Assembly: GCA_018883625.1 (NCBI GenBank)
Contig: JAHLFV010000043.1
Span: 1-31,093, forward strand
Direction of reading: 5' to 3'
Source of the DNA: Candidatus Treponema excrementipullorum
GTDB taxonomy: Bacteria > Spirochaetota > Spirochaetia > Treponematales > Treponemataceae
DNA: 31,093 bases
Made by a program: the position numbers and the translations under genes
Notes under the pieces: model-generated
Seen by the model: the letters and a program-made list of their open reading frames with translations, nothing else
Told to the model about the DNA's origin: nothing
Databases searched by the model: none
Shown here: positions 1-8,403 of the stretch, piece after piece
How the letters are laid out: every line of letters starts with the position of its first letter
How positions within the stretch are numbered: position 1 is the stretch's first letter

Positions 1-1485
1 CTTGATAACGATTTTTGGCAAGCACCGGGATCTTCTGTGTATATCGACAGAAGCAAAAATAATACGATTTACTGGCAGAGTGTAGATTATAAAACATCAA
101 ATCCTGTGTACAGTTTTACGATTCCAGCCAAACCTGAGTTTATCCAACAGTATAAGGGTAACAAAGCTGTTGTTCTGGAAGTCGGAGAAGGCTATACCTT
201 ACGGCCTACCGGTTCCGACATGATGCCGGAAAAATCTCTGTGTATTGATGCCTTTCCCGGGGAAGAATTGGAATTGGATTTTTCCGTAGATGTATTTTAC
301 GAAAACGTATATCAGGGAGTTTTTCCTCTTCACATACTTGTAGATAAGAAACTTCCTCCAGAACCGAAAATACTTCCCAAAGTACCGGATTTTTTTAGCA
401 GAGATACGGTATCTGTATCTTTTGAAGGCGACAGGGAATGTCATTTGTATTATTCGGTAGAAGAATTTCCGGGGTACTTTAAGGGAACAGATGAAATTCC
501 CGCCGCTAAACAAGATAAAATACTCAGTAAAAGTGAACTCACTGATTTTACTCTTTACGAAGATGGCTCTGTTTTATTGGAACCTATGACAAATGAAGCT
601 GTTTTGTACAGAGTGAAAGCCGTCAATGTAGATGCCGGAGGAAATATCAGTGCTGTGTCACATTACGATGTGGTAATAGACCCCTTTAGTTATTATATTT
701 CTACACAAAGTGTACAGACTAAGGATGCTGATGGTAGTGCAACTAAACCCTTTACCTCCGTAAAACAATTAGTGGATGTAATAAATGAGCGGGATTTTAC
801 CCGTGTGTATGTTGACGGGATGTTTGTCATATCAGAAAAAATGGATATTATCTCTGATTGTGAATTTTACGGTAGGTCTTCACGATCAGGCTTTTTTTTA
901 TTTCCCAATGCCTCTATTCATGTGGGAAATAAAGCAAAAGTGACTTTTGATAATTGTGTGTTTGAACACCAAATCCTGCAAAACAATCAGTCAATGCAAG
1001 AGTATTTATTTTATATAAATACGTCTTCTGTTGTGTTTGATAACTGCGAATTGATTACCAATTTTTCCAAAAATGGAATTTTAATAAAGTCAGATAATTC
1101 TTGCTTGGAAATTTTGAATACAGGTATAACGCTTCAAACAGAGAGTTACGGGGCTATTTTGTCCGGTACGGGTACGTCCGTTAACAGCTCAAACAGCCGT
1201 TATACAGTAGTAGCCCCCACTGCTGTTGTATTTTCACTTGTTGGTGGAGATTTTGGATTAACTCAGTCTATCTGCAGCGTATTTTCTGATTTGGGCAGAA
1301 TTGCAGAATTAAATAGCGTAACTTTTTCTGTAACAGATAACTTTTTTAAATCTGAAGGTAGGAAAACGGTAGCCGGAGACAAAAAGACGACTGCCTATGA
1401 GCAGCCTGAGGCAATATGGGCTGATAAAAACTGTACAGTTTTGAAAAACAGCGGAAATACCGTTTCAGGATTTCCCAGGAGCTAA
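1..1485 (+). CDS. Hypothetical envelope protein, beta-helix-like C-terminus (5' partial)
   Basis: The reading frame is open from the first base of the window, so the gene starts upstream; a GTG at 37 is in frame but has no ribosome binding site and is not the likely start. 494 residues are visible. The first half is beta-rich and has a Pro-rich hinge (PPEPKIL) leading into a section resembling the immunoglobulin-like or chitobiase C-terminal modules of treponemal surface proteins. From about residue 230 there are short repeated strands with N, S and G turns (DNCVF, DNCEL, NSSNS), as in right-handed parallel beta-helix proteins. No catalytic motif was recognised. It is followed after 2 nt by another exported protein, so a role at the cell surface or in the periplasm is inferred. 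The fold call is by eye only. Confidence 0.6.
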   Translation, partial: LDNDFWQAPGSSVYIDRSKNNTIYWQSVDYKTSNPVYSFTIPAKPEFIQQYKGNKAVVLEVGEGYTLRPTGSDMMPEKSLCIDAFPGEELELDFSVDVFYENVYQGVFPLHILVDKKLPPEPKILPKVPDFFSRDTVSVSFEGDRECHLYYSVEEFPGYFKGTDEIPAAKQDKILSKSELTDFTLYEDGSVLLEPMTNEAVLYRVKAVNVDAGGNISAVSHYDVVIDPFSYYISTQSVQTKDADGSATKPFTSVKQLVDVINERDFTRVYVDGMFVISEKMDIISDCEFYGRSSRSGFFLFPNASIHVGNKAKVTFDNCVFEHQILQNNQSMQEYLFYINTSSVVFDNCELITNFSKNGILIKSDNSCLEILNTGITLQTESYGAILSGTGTSVNSSNSRYTVVAPTAVVFSLVGGDFGLTQSICSVFSDLGRIAELNSVTFSVTDNFFKSEGRKTVAGDKKTTAYEQPEAIWADKNCTVLKNSGNTVSGFPRS

Positions 1486-1487
1486 AT

Positions 1488-2759
1488 TTGATAAAGACCA
1501 TACAAAAAATTTTCTCTTTGACGATGTTTCTTTTTCTTGGTGGCTTTTTTCTGTGTCCTACGTGGAGCCAAGAGGTTGAGGGGGCCGATGTGAAAGAACA
1601 GGAAATCTCTTCCTCGGAAGAAGTTTTACAGCTTACGGAAGAATGGAAAAAACTGGGAGTCCTGGAGTATACGGATTATCTTGACAAATTCTCTGAATTA
1701 ATTGATTTGTCTTTTCCACACAAAGAATTGGAACCATATATTATGGCAGAATCTTTGTGGTTTGAGTCTTTTGTTTTTCCGTCTATCAGTGAGGAAGATA
1801 AAAAAAACTATGGACAACAAACAAGTGAGTTACAGCTTAAGATAGACAATTTTTTTGCATCGATAGAAAATGAAGAAACAGTACTGCATCAGTGGACAAA
1901 TCAAGTGTATAAACTTTTTGTTTACATGACCGGAAGAAAATATATACCGTCTTATGTAGTTCCCGTCAGGAAGTTAACGCTGTTTCAGGATGCACAAGAT
2001 GGAAAAGACTTTATTCCTCCTGATGAAATAACGCAGAAACTGAGTTTATATAAAGGATACGTTAAGCTGGAAGAACTCATTGCCTTATATGAGGATTTTA
2101 AGAATTTTGATGAAACCCAAAAAAAAGATGTTCTGTCTAATAATGAACAGACAGAAGGGGAGTCAAAGCAACCGGAGACGGAACACGCTACCGGATCAGA
2201 GAGTATACAAGAGAATGATGCTTCCCTTCAAGAAGATATCGATATAGAGAGTAGCGATAAAACCCCTGTGCAAGAGAAAGAAACTGATGCCACCCTTGAG
2301 GGGCAAGGTGGGCATGATGATAGTTCTGTACCGGCAGATACTATTCCCTTTGTTCCCGGTATTGATTGGCGGGAAGTAACAAGTGACCCGATAGTTATGT
2401 ATTTGATGGATTACACGGAAGAAGCAAAGGAAATCAAGACTTTTGTTTCAACCTATTATCATGAGGTTACTATGGCAGAACGGGGAAAGAAAGCTCTCAT
2501 GTACTGCAGGGAGTTGGGGGAACAATACGGCTTTTTACCGGAAGATGTAGTGTCTCCACGCACTGCTACAATAGCATCTTTTGCAGAAGAGGACTATTTT
2601 ATACTCTACTGTCTTAATGAAACAGATATTGAAGACTTTACCACCGATTTGGAGTGTTTACATACCATCGGTTCGTATTATTTTCAGCGACTATCTCAAA
2701 GTTGGCTGAAGGATGAAAATCAGTGTAACCCAGAAGCAGTACCGACAGAAAGTTTTTAG
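1488..2759 (+). CDS. Exported hypothetical protein with acidic low-complexity linker
   Basis: The start codon is TTG, chosen because AGGAG lies 6 nt upstream (1477-1481) and because it gives a clean signal peptide: basic MIKTIQK, a hydrophobic stretch to about residue 26 and a possible signal peptidase I site after PTWS. There is no lipobox cysteine in the right context. Residues 35-200 look mostly helical; about 205-285 is a Glu/Ser/Thr/Gln-rich acidic linker; the last 130 residues look globular and helical. No family was recognised. It starts 2 nt after the preceding gene, so the two are almost certainly co-transcribed, and it probably works in the periplasm. The acidic linker resembles the tail of the next large gene (2839-4200), suggesting the two belong to one envelope system. 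Confidence 0.75.
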   Translation: MIKTIQKIFSLTMFLFLGGFFLCPTWSQEVEGADVKEQEISSSEEVLQLTEEWKKLGVLEYTDYLDKFSELIDLSFPHKELEPYIMAESLWFESFVFPSISEEDKKNYGQQTSELQLKIDNFFASIENEETVLHQWTNQVYKLFVYMTGRKYIPSYVVPVRKLTLFQDAQDGKDFIPPDEITQKLSLYKGYVKLEELIALYEDFKNFDETQKKDVLSNNEQTEGESKQPETEHATGSESIQENDASLQEDIDIESSDKTPVQEKETDATLEGQGGHDDSSVPADTIPFVPGIDWREVTSDPIVMYLMDYTEEAKEIKTFVSTYYHEVTMAERGKKALMYCRELGEQYGFLPEDVVSPRTATIASFAEEDYFILYCLNETDIEDFTTDLECLHTIGSYYFQRLSQSWLKDENQCNPEAVPTESF

Positions 2760-2760
2760 G

Positions 2761-2769
2761 TGTTATAAT
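2761..2769 (+). promoter_or_regulatory. Possible internal extended -10 promoter
   Basis: TGTTATAAT, a perfect extended -10 (TGn plus TATAAT), lies just after the stop codon at 2759. There is no good -35 at the usual distance. It could give an internal transcript for the gene at 2839 and ribonuclease HII, with a leader of about 60 nt. Confidence 0.4.
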
Positions 2770-2842
2770 GAATTTTTTCCGAAAACAGAATGTGCTGTAT
2801 ATACGAACGGATAGTTCAATTTGGGGGAGTTATCCTGTATGA
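2768..2842 (+). CDS. Possible 24-residue coupling/leader peptide
   Basis: A short ORF begins with ATG at 2768 (MNFFRKQ...) and ends ...GSYPV with a TGA at 2840-2842 that overlaps the ATG of the next gene in an ATGA junction. A weak AGGTG lies upstream, in the stop of the preceding gene. It fills the gap between the genes at 1488 and 2839 and could pass ribosomes from one to the other by reinitiation. The ORF is short enough to arise by chance, and the next gene has its own strong Shine-Dalgarno sequence. Confidence 0.25.
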   Translation: MNFFRKQNVLYIRTDSSIWGSYPV

Positions 2843-4200
2843 GTAAAAAAATAAAAATCATTATATTTGTTGTAATTGGGTTTTTAGTTGTGGGGGGCGG
2901 AATCCTTTTTTTCGTTGCAAGATCTTTAGGAGCAATACAGGGGCTTGATGTCTCCATTATTAGTGGAAAAAAAGGAGACACCTCGATTCCTGATTCTCTC
3001 TCTAAAAAAGAAATAGTAAAGGCTGGGACTGCCATTGCCGGATTAGAGCCAAAGCTTGTTTCTGTGGATTTTTCCGAAATAGAGACGATTTCTCAAAATC
3101 GAGAGGATATATATTTTACGGAACCCTATGGAGTTATCCGCGGTGAAACTGTAACGGTAAAAGATTACAACGGAAAAGTAATGTGGGAGTATAATAACCA
3201 GTATCCCGTGGTGTCTTTACCGGGTATTTTTGAGGATACAGTTATTTTTATTGATGCGAAACCTCAGGTGACTGTTCTTGATTTGGGGTCAGGTACAGTA
3301 CTGTTCAAAAAGGATATAGGTGTTTTTCCCGGAGAAGTAGCCTTTGTAGATGCATGTACATATTATTTTCAAAGTCAGACGGGAAACTGGTATGCATTGG
3401 ATTTTAATGCTCAAAATACTGTTTCCGATACTTTGGAAATTGAATATGGTAACGATCAAAATTATGTTGACTTGGGCGAACTGTTACAACCTCACAAAGA
3501 GGTTTTTGAATCTATAGAAAAAAAGATAAACAGCCTTTTTTCGGGTGAGCACAATCATCCAATACCTTCCACATTGGTGTATGCCCCTACAGCCAGTCCT
3601 TTAAATTTTACTGCAGATATTATTTCTCCTCTATTTGTTTTTTCTCCCCAAGAACAAGGGATTTACACCATAGGCCTTTGTGATGAAAAAGGTATTTGGA
3701 TCAGAGATAAGGCCTTTGTGGTCCTATTTAATTCCAAAGGGGATACCCTCTCTGTCAGTTTGGATTATGTAGCAGACAGACCTCAAGTTACCATCCATCT
3801 TGCAGATAACGAGTTGTATTATCTTTGTGCAGGTTTTACCCAGGAAGACGGTATTGAAGGCACCTTGAGTTTTTCTGAAAACCGTTCGGAGGAAGGTTTT
3901 AATACCGTAGAAGAAGAGCCTGTGGGAAATTTAGAAAGCTCCCTGGAAACCGAGAAAAAAAACTTAGAAGAACGTAGTGTACAAGAGAATAAAGACAATA
4001 TGTCAGAGACTGAGGCAACAGGAGAGGACAGTGCTTCTGATGCTGCAATCGCCGGTGACTCTGTTGCTGTGGATGATACCGATGTTCATGGTCGCTTGAC
4101 CTTTGATCAGGATATTACGGTTGACGGAACCCAAAATGAAGGAGTGCATACAAAGGACTCTGATAAAAACCACTGGTTTCAGATTGTAAAGGATGAATGA
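2839..4200 (+). CDS. Membrane-anchored hypothetical protein, beta-propeller-like domain
   Basis: The ATG at 2839 was chosen over an in-frame TTG at 2821 because GGGGGAG (2823-2829) sits 9 nt before it. The protein has 453 residues. Residues 4-28 form one hydrophobic helix after a basic MSKKIK, so it is an uncleaved anchor with the bulk outside. Residues 60-200 contain strands like those of PQQ/WD-type propeller blades (VMWEYN, VTVLDLGSGTVLF, GNWYALDF). From about residue 350 to the end is an acidic Glu/Ser/Thr/Asp-rich, probably disordered tail. No known family was recognised. The stop overlaps the start of ribonuclease HII (ATGA at 4197-4200), so the two are translationally coupled, although a functional link is not obvious. 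Confidence 0.75.
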   Translation: MSKKIKIIIFVVIGFLVVGGGILFFVARSLGAIQGLDVSIISGKKGDTSIPDSLSKKEIVKAGTAIAGLEPKLVSVDFSEIETISQNREDIYFTEPYGVIRGETVTVKDYNGKVMWEYNNQYPVVSLPGIFEDTVIFIDAKPQVTVLDLGSGTVLFKKDIGVFPGEVAFVDACTYYFQSQTGNWYALDFNAQNTVSDTLEIEYGNDQNYVDLGELLQPHKEVFESIEKKINSLFSGEHNHPIPSTLVYAPTASPLNFTADIISPLFVFSPQEQGIYTIGLCDEKGIWIRDKAFVVLFNSKGDTLSVSLDYVADRPQVTIHLADNELYYLCAGFTQEDGIEGTLSFSENRSEEGFNTVEEEPVGNLESSLETEKKNLEERSVQENKDNMSETEATGEDSASDAAIAGDSVAVDDTDVHGRLTFDQDITVDGTQNEGVHTKDSDKNHWFQIVKDE

Positions 4201-4799
4201 TGACTGTATCTGTAATATGCGGTTTTGATGAAGCCGGCAGAGGTCCGATGGCTGGGCCTGTGTATGCGGCGGCGGTGATTTTACCCCCGGATTTTCCGGT
4301 AGATATATTGAATGATTCAAAAAAATTGTCGGAAAAAAGACGCTTGGAAGTGGAACCCCTTATCAAAGAAAGGGCTTGCTGGGGAATTGGCTACGTGGAT
4401 CACAAAACCATTGATGAAATCAATATTTTACAAAGCAGTCTTTTGGCTATGGCTAGAGCCTTTGAAGATTTAGAAAAAAAAATACCCGATTTTATTGCAC
4501 GGGAATTCGGTAGCGAAACAGAGGTGTTCATTCAGGGGATTGCAGACGGCAATTTTGTTCCTAAAGTGCCTTTCCCTTGTAAAGGAATTCCCAAAGCTGA
4601 CGGAACATACCCGGAGGTTATGGCAGCCTCAATACTTGCAAAAAATGAACGGGACAGAGTAATGACGGAAATGGGGATGCTCTACCCAGGCTATGGATAC
4701 GAAAAGCACAAGGGTTATTTGACCAAGGAACACAAGGAAGCTTTAAAAAAATTAGGACCTTCCCCTATACAGAGAAGGTCATTTAAGTACACTTGTTAG
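4197..4799 (+). CDS. rnhB: Ribonuclease HII
   Basis: This endonuclease cuts the RNA strand of RNA-DNA hybrids and removes single ribonucleotides from genomic DNA. The protein has 200 residues, normal for the family. Visible signatures are GFDEAGRGPMAGP at residues 9-21, with metal-binding D11 and E12; NDSKKLS at 39-45; an Asp-Gly at 117-118; and the ASILAKNERDR block at 144-154. Start choice is between ATG at 4197 and the adjacent ATG at 4200; AAGGATG just upstream serves either. Translation is coupled to the preceding envelope gene by a 4-nt overlap. The stop lies one base from the stop of the convergent PUR-domain gene. Confidence 0.95.
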   Translation: MMTVSVICGFDEAGRGPMAGPVYAAAVILPPDFPVDILNDSKKLSEKRRLEVEPLIKERACWGIGYVDHKTIDEINILQSSLLAMARAFEDLEKKIPDFIAREFGSETEVFIQGIADGNFVPKVPFPCKGIPKADGTYPEVMAASILAKNERDRVMTEMGMLYPGYGYEKHKGYLTKEHKEALKKLGPSPIQRRSFKYTC

Positions 4800-4800
4800 C

Positions 4801-5202
4801 TTATTCGTTTTCAGAAGTATTTCTTTTTGAAACAACGTGGACTCTACCGGTTCTTTTTACACCGTCCTTTTTTCTTTCCTCTTCGGAAGACATAGGTTTC
4901 TTAAAAACCTTTTTTCCGCCGTAAGCTGCAGCTTTTGCAGACTTTTTTTCTGCTGCGATTTTTGCTCTTTCCTTTTTCTCTTTTTCGATAAAAGTTAAAG
5001 AAGAGTCTAGTCCTTTAAAAAATTTCTGCATATCGTCTGCAAACACAACTATTGCATGACGATCAAAATCTTCTCCGTTTCTGCTTTTGCTTTCGACAAC
5101 CTGAAGAAAAATATCACCGTTTCTGTTTTCTTTAACGTTAAAGAAATAAGATCTGTTATCCAAAGTAACTTGGGTCGTAAACAGTTCTCCGCGTGCTCCC
5201 AT
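4801..5202 (-). CDS. PUR-domain nucleic-acid-binding protein (DUF3276/BpuR-like)
   Basis: 133 residues. Residues 1-70 match the spirochaete and Bacteroidetes PUR-alpha-like family: MGARGELFT, then YFFNVKENRNGDIFLQVVESK and RHAIVVFADD. Established knowledge: the Borrelia homologue BpuR binds RNA and DNA and modulates expression of several genes. From about residue 75 the protein becomes a Lys/Ala/Glu-rich tail (KEKKERAKIAAEKKSAKAAA), likely a flexible basic extension adding nucleic-acid affinity. AAGG lies upstream of the ATG with a TATAAA-like -10 further up. It is divergent from fhs and convergent with rnhB. Assignment to the PUR family is by remembered motif similarity. Confidence 0.8.
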   Translation of the reverse strand: MGARGELFTTQVTLDNRSYFFNVKENRNGDIFLQVVESKSRNGEDFDRHAIVVFADDMQKFFKGLDSSLTFIEKEKKERAKIAAEKKSAKAAAYGGKKVFKKPMSSEEERKKDGVKRTGRVHVVSKRNTSENE

Positions 5203-5315
5203 GTAATTCTACCTTATTTATATAATCTAATACCTGTACATGTTCTATCACATTTTACTGTGTTACGCAAGGGTCTGTTTAAAGGACAATTTTGCGGATA
5301 TAAAAATTTTCCTCT

Positions 5316-5343
5316 TTGCATAGTTTTCTGTTTTTTGTATACT
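5316..5343 (+). promoter_or_regulatory. Sigma-70-like promoter of fhs
   Basis: TTGCAT (5316-5321), a 16-nt spacer and TATACT (5338-5343). The predicted start near 5350 leaves a leader of about 22 nt that carries GAGAGG before the ATG, a conventional leadered arrangement. Confidence 0.65.
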
Positions 5344-5371
5344 GTGATTATCGTGAAGTTGAGAGGTTTAT

Positions 5372-7051
5372 ATGCTTTCTGATATCGAAATAGTGCAAAA
5401 AAATATTATGGAACCGATTTCTGTTATTGCACACAAAATCGGTTTGGGTGAAGGGGATTTAGATTACTACGGAAAGTATAAGGCTAAAATCAGCCTTGCA
5501 TCGTTAAAAAAACTTCAAAGTCAATTTATAAATAAGCCGGGAAAACTTATTCTTGTTACAGCAATTACTCCCACACCGGCAGGAGAAGGAAAATCTACCG
5601 TATCGATAGGATTGGGAGATGGGCTGAACCGCATTGGAAAAAAAGCGGTGATTGCTTTACGGGAACCGTCTTTAGGCCCCTGTTTTGGTATAAAAGGCGG
5701 TGCCTGTGGAGGAGGTTATTCTCAAATCGTTCCCATGGAAGATATTAATCTTCACTTTACAGGAGATATACATGCTGTTTCTATAACAACAAACTTGATT
5801 GCATCTCTTATTGATAACCATATTCAACAAGGAAATTCCTTGAATATAGATCCGAGAACTGTTACATGGAAACGGTGTGTAGATTTAAATGATCGGGCTT
5901 TACGTAATGTGATTGTGGGATTAGGTGGAAGAACGGAGGGGGTACCCCGTGAGGATAATTTTACCATCGCAGTAGCCAGTGAAATTATGGCTATTCTCTG
6001 TTTATCCCGCTCCATTGCGGAATTAAAAGAAAAGTTGGGAAATATCATTGTCGGGTATACTTATGACAAAGAAACTGTATATTTCAGAGATTTAAAATGC
6101 GTGGGGGCCGCTGCCGCTCTCTTAAAAGATGCCATCCGTCCCAATTTGGTGCAGACTTTGGAAAAAACGCCGGTGTTTGTTCATGGCGGTCCCTTTGCTA
6201 ACATCGCCCACGGTTGTAACAGCCTGAATGCTACCATGTGTGCATTGGCTCTAGGGGATTACGTAGTAACGGAAGCTGGTTTTGCTGCGGACTTAGGCGC
6301 AGAAAAATTCTTTGACATCAAATGTCGTGTGGGGGGATTGCAGCCTTCTGCAGTTGTCATTGTAGCTACTGTTCGGGCTTTGAAAATGCACGGAGGTGTT
6401 GCATTGAGTGAATTGCATGCTTCCGATCCAGAAGCAGTCAGAACAGGCTTTGAAAATTTATCTGTGCACATCGAAAATGTTAAAAAGTTTGGAGTGCCGG
6501 CTTTAGTTGCCTTAAATCGCTTCACGGGAGATTCTGAAGAAGAGATTTCTGTGGTGACGGATTTGTGTAAAAAAATGGGTGTGGAATTATGCCTTAGTGA
6601 AGCTTGGGGTAAAGGCAGTGCCGGAGCAGAAACTTTGGCTAAATCCGTAGTTGATTTATGTGAAAGCTGGGAGGCTCGATTCAGTCCTCTGTATGATGCC
6701 CAGCTGAGCCTCACGGAAAAATTAAAAACTCTTGCAAAGGAAATTTACCGTGCAGACTCAGTAGATATCGCTCCCAAAGCTTTGAAAAAAATAGCCCAGT
6801 ATGAAGAACAAGGATTCGGTAGTTTACCGATTTGTGTAGCAAAAACACAGAATTCCATATCTCATGAAAAAACGTGGCGTGGTGCTCCTAAGGGATATGT
6901 ATTCCCCATTCGGGATGTGCAGTTGTATGCGGGAGCAGGGTTTGTTGTCGCTTTTGCCGGGGATATTATGACTATGCCCGGACTACCTAAAATTCCTGCG
7001 GCACAAAATATTGATGTAGATGACCAAGGTAATATTTCAGGGCTCTTTTAG
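5372..7051 (+). CDS. fhs: Formate-tetrahydrofolate ligase
   Basis: This cytoplasmic enzyme makes 10-formyl-tetrahydrofolate from formate, ATP and tetrahydrofolate, feeding purine synthesis, initiator-tRNA formylation or, in acetogens, the methyl branch of the Wood-Ljungdahl pathway. Full length at 559 residues. The family P-loop TPTPAGEGKST is at residues 66-76, followed by the conserved EPSLGPCFGIKGGACGGG block near 105-122 and the C-terminal MTMPGLP signature close to the end. GAGAGG before the ATG and the promoter at 5316-5343 support the start. No other folate or acetogenesis gene is adjacent. Some treponemes (T. primitia) use this enzyme in acetogenesis; a lone copy more likely means formate assimilation here, which is inference. 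Confidence 0.97.
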   Translation: MLSDIEIVQKNIMEPISVIAHKIGLGEGDLDYYGKYKAKISLASLKKLQSQFINKPGKLILVTAITPTPAGEGKSTVSIGLGDGLNRIGKKAVIALREPSLGPCFGIKGGACGGGYSQIVPMEDINLHFTGDIHAVSITTNLIASLIDNHIQQGNSLNIDPRTVTWKRCVDLNDRALRNVIVGLGGRTEGVPREDNFTIAVASEIMAILCLSRSIAELKEKLGNIIVGYTYDKETVYFRDLKCVGAAAALLKDAIRPNLVQTLEKTPVFVHGGPFANIAHGCNSLNATMCALALGDYVVTEAGFAADLGAEKFFDIKCRVGGLQPSAVVIVATVRALKMHGGVALSELHASDPEAVRTGFENLSVHIENVKKFGVPALVALNRFTGDSEEEISVVTDLCKKMGVELCLSEAWGKGSAGAETLAKSVVDLCESWEARFSPLYDAQLSLTEKLKTLAKEIYRADSVDIAPKALKKIAQYEEQGFGSLPICVAKTQNSISHEKTWRGAPKGYVFPIRDVQLYAGAGFVVAFAGDIMTMPGLPKIPAAQNIDVDDQGNISGLF

Positions 7052-7060
7052 AGTTGAGAT

Positions 7061-7089
7061 TTGACTTTTCGTTTCTTTTTTACTATTTT
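7061..7089 (+). promoter_or_regulatory. Promoter of the haemerythrin-Mrp-redox operon
   Basis: TTGACT (7061-7066), a 17-nt spacer and TATTTT (7084-7089). The predicted start near 7096 gives a leader of about 49 nt ending in GTGAGG upstream of the ATG at 7145. Confidence 0.6.
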
Positions 7090-7144
7090 AGGGGAGAAGA
7101 AACTAATTTGTAAATTTTTATCTTAAACAAAAGTGAGGTTTGTT

Positions 7145-7552
7145 ATGGCAGAACGGTTAGAATGGACGGATCAATATAACTTAAATGTTCCCGATATCGA
7201 TAAACAGCATCAGCAATTGGTCGTAATCGCCAATGAAGTGTATGATTTGGCTACCGGCAATCCAGAGGAATACAAACGAAGGGCAAAGGATGAGCTAAAA
7301 AAATTGGTGGATTATACTCAATATCACTTAAATTATGAAGCCGATTTTTTGGAAAAAGAGGGATATCCTCAGGTTAGTTTTCACAAGATGCAGCACGAAC
7401 AGTTTATAAAAAAGATAAATGCAGATATGGAAAAATTGGCAGAGCCCAAACAAGAGGACGGACTTGTTCTCTATGATTTTTTGCTGAAGTGGCTTTTCAG
7501 TCATATTGCAAAATCAGATAAGGCTTGGTCATATTATATTTTGTCAAAATAA
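7145..7552 (+). CDS. Bacteriohaemerythrin
   Basis: A 135-residue non-haem di-iron oxygen-binding protein of the four-helix-bundle haemerythrin family. All expected iron ligands are visible: H22 (in DKQHQQL), H61, E65, H80, H84, H120 and D125. The ATG at 7145 is preferred over an in-frame GTG at 7133 because GAGG lies about 7 nt before it. As a stand-alone cytoplasmic domain it would bind, carry or scavenge oxygen. It heads a run with an Mrp-type Fe-S ATPase (gap 15 nt) and a Cys-rich C_GCAxxG_C_C protein. That suggests protection or sensing of oxygen around iron-sulfur chemistry in an anaerobe; this role is inferred from context. Confidence 0.95.
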   Translation: MAERLEWTDQYNLNVPDIDKQHQQLVVIANEVYDLATGNPEEYKRRAKDELKKLVDYTQYHLNYEADFLEKEGYPQVSFHKMQHEQFIKKINADMEKLAEPKQEDGLVLYDFLLKWLFSHIAKSDKAWSYYILSK

Positions 7553-7567
7553 TGGAGAGAAAAGAAT

Positions 7568-8392
7568 ATGAGTGAAGGTTGTTCCCATAATTGTGATAGT
7601 TGCGGGCAGGAGTGTGCCAGTCGGGATTTGCATGAAAAGTTGCATCCTAAAAGTAGTGTGAAAAAAGTGATTGGTATTGTCAGCGGAAAGGGTGGCGTAG
7701 GTAAATCGCTGGTAACTTCACTTTTGGCTGTTGCCATGAGTAAAAAAGGTTATCGTACCGCCATCCTTGATGCGGATGTTACAGGCCCCTCTATTCCCAA
7801 AGCTTTCGGGTTAAAAGGACCGGCCTTGGCTGTAGAAGAAAATGAAATAGCACCTGTAGTGTCTCGGGACGGAATTCAGGTTATGTCTACTAATTTTCTG
7901 TTACCTCAGGAAACTGATCCCGTTATTTGGCGTGGCCCTATTATCGCCGGCATGGTAAAACAGTTTTGGACGGACGTGGTATGGTCAGATGTTGACTACA
8001 TGTTTGTGGATATGCCTCCCGGAACAGGAGATGTTCCTCTTACTGTATTTCAGTCTCTGTCTGTTTCTGGGATTATTGTTGTTGCTACTCCACAGGAGTT
8101 GGTAGGGATGATTGTGGAAAAAGCTGTGAAAATGGCAAATATGATGCCTACCCCTATTCCTGTTTTGGGTATTATTGAAAACATGAGTTATGTGAAATGT
8201 CCCGACTGTGGCAAAGAAATCAAATTATTCGGAGAAAGCAATGTGGATAAGGTTGCTGCTCAATATAATATACCTTTGTTGGGACGTTTACCTATAGACC
8301 CCATGGTAACAGCTGCAGTGGATAAAGGTGCTGTGGAAGACGTTGATGTGTCGGTCATGGATGATACAGTTGCTGTTTTGGAAAAAGTATAA
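7568..8392 (+). CDS. Mrp/NBP35-type iron-sulfur cluster carrier ATPase
   Basis: A P-loop ATPase of the Mrp/ApbC/NBP35 group that holds a transient Fe-S cluster and delivers it to apoproteins. Visible parts: an N-terminal Cys cluster (C5, C9, C12, C16) like the NBP35 ferredoxin-like extension; the deviant Walker A SGKGGVGKS at 39-47; a DADVTGPS block near 70; a DMPPGTGD Walker B-type segment; and a C-terminal CPDC pair (C211, C214) that binds the shared cluster at the dimer interface. 274 residues, complete. GGAGAG precedes the ATG, and the gene lies 15 nt behind the haemerythrin gene in one transcript. The N-terminal cysteines distinguish it from E. coli-type Mrp. Confidence 0.92.
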   Translation: MSEGCSHNCDSCGQECASRDLHEKLHPKSSVKKVIGIVSGKGGVGKSLVTSLLAVAMSKKGYRTAILDADVTGPSIPKAFGLKGPALAVEENEIAPVVSRDGIQVMSTNFLLPQETDPVIWRGPIIAGMVKQFWTDVVWSDVDYMFVDMPPGTGDVPLTVFQSLSVSGIIVVATPQELVGMIVEKAVKMANMMPTPIPVLGIIENMSYVKCPDCGKEIKLFGESNVDKVAAQYNIPLLGRLPIDPMVTAAVDKGAVEDVDVSVMDDTVAVLEKV

Positions 8393-8403
8393 CAGGATGT
8401 ACC

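Noticed and set aside
5203..5371. Riboswitch upstream of fhs
   Set aside because: The transcript leader predicted from the promoter is only about 22 nt, too short for a riboswitch.
5056..5382. 108-codon plus-strand ORF across the PUR gene and the fhs promoter
   Set aside because: It is antisense to the PUR gene, has a biased hydrophobic composition and overlaps the fhs promoter and start.
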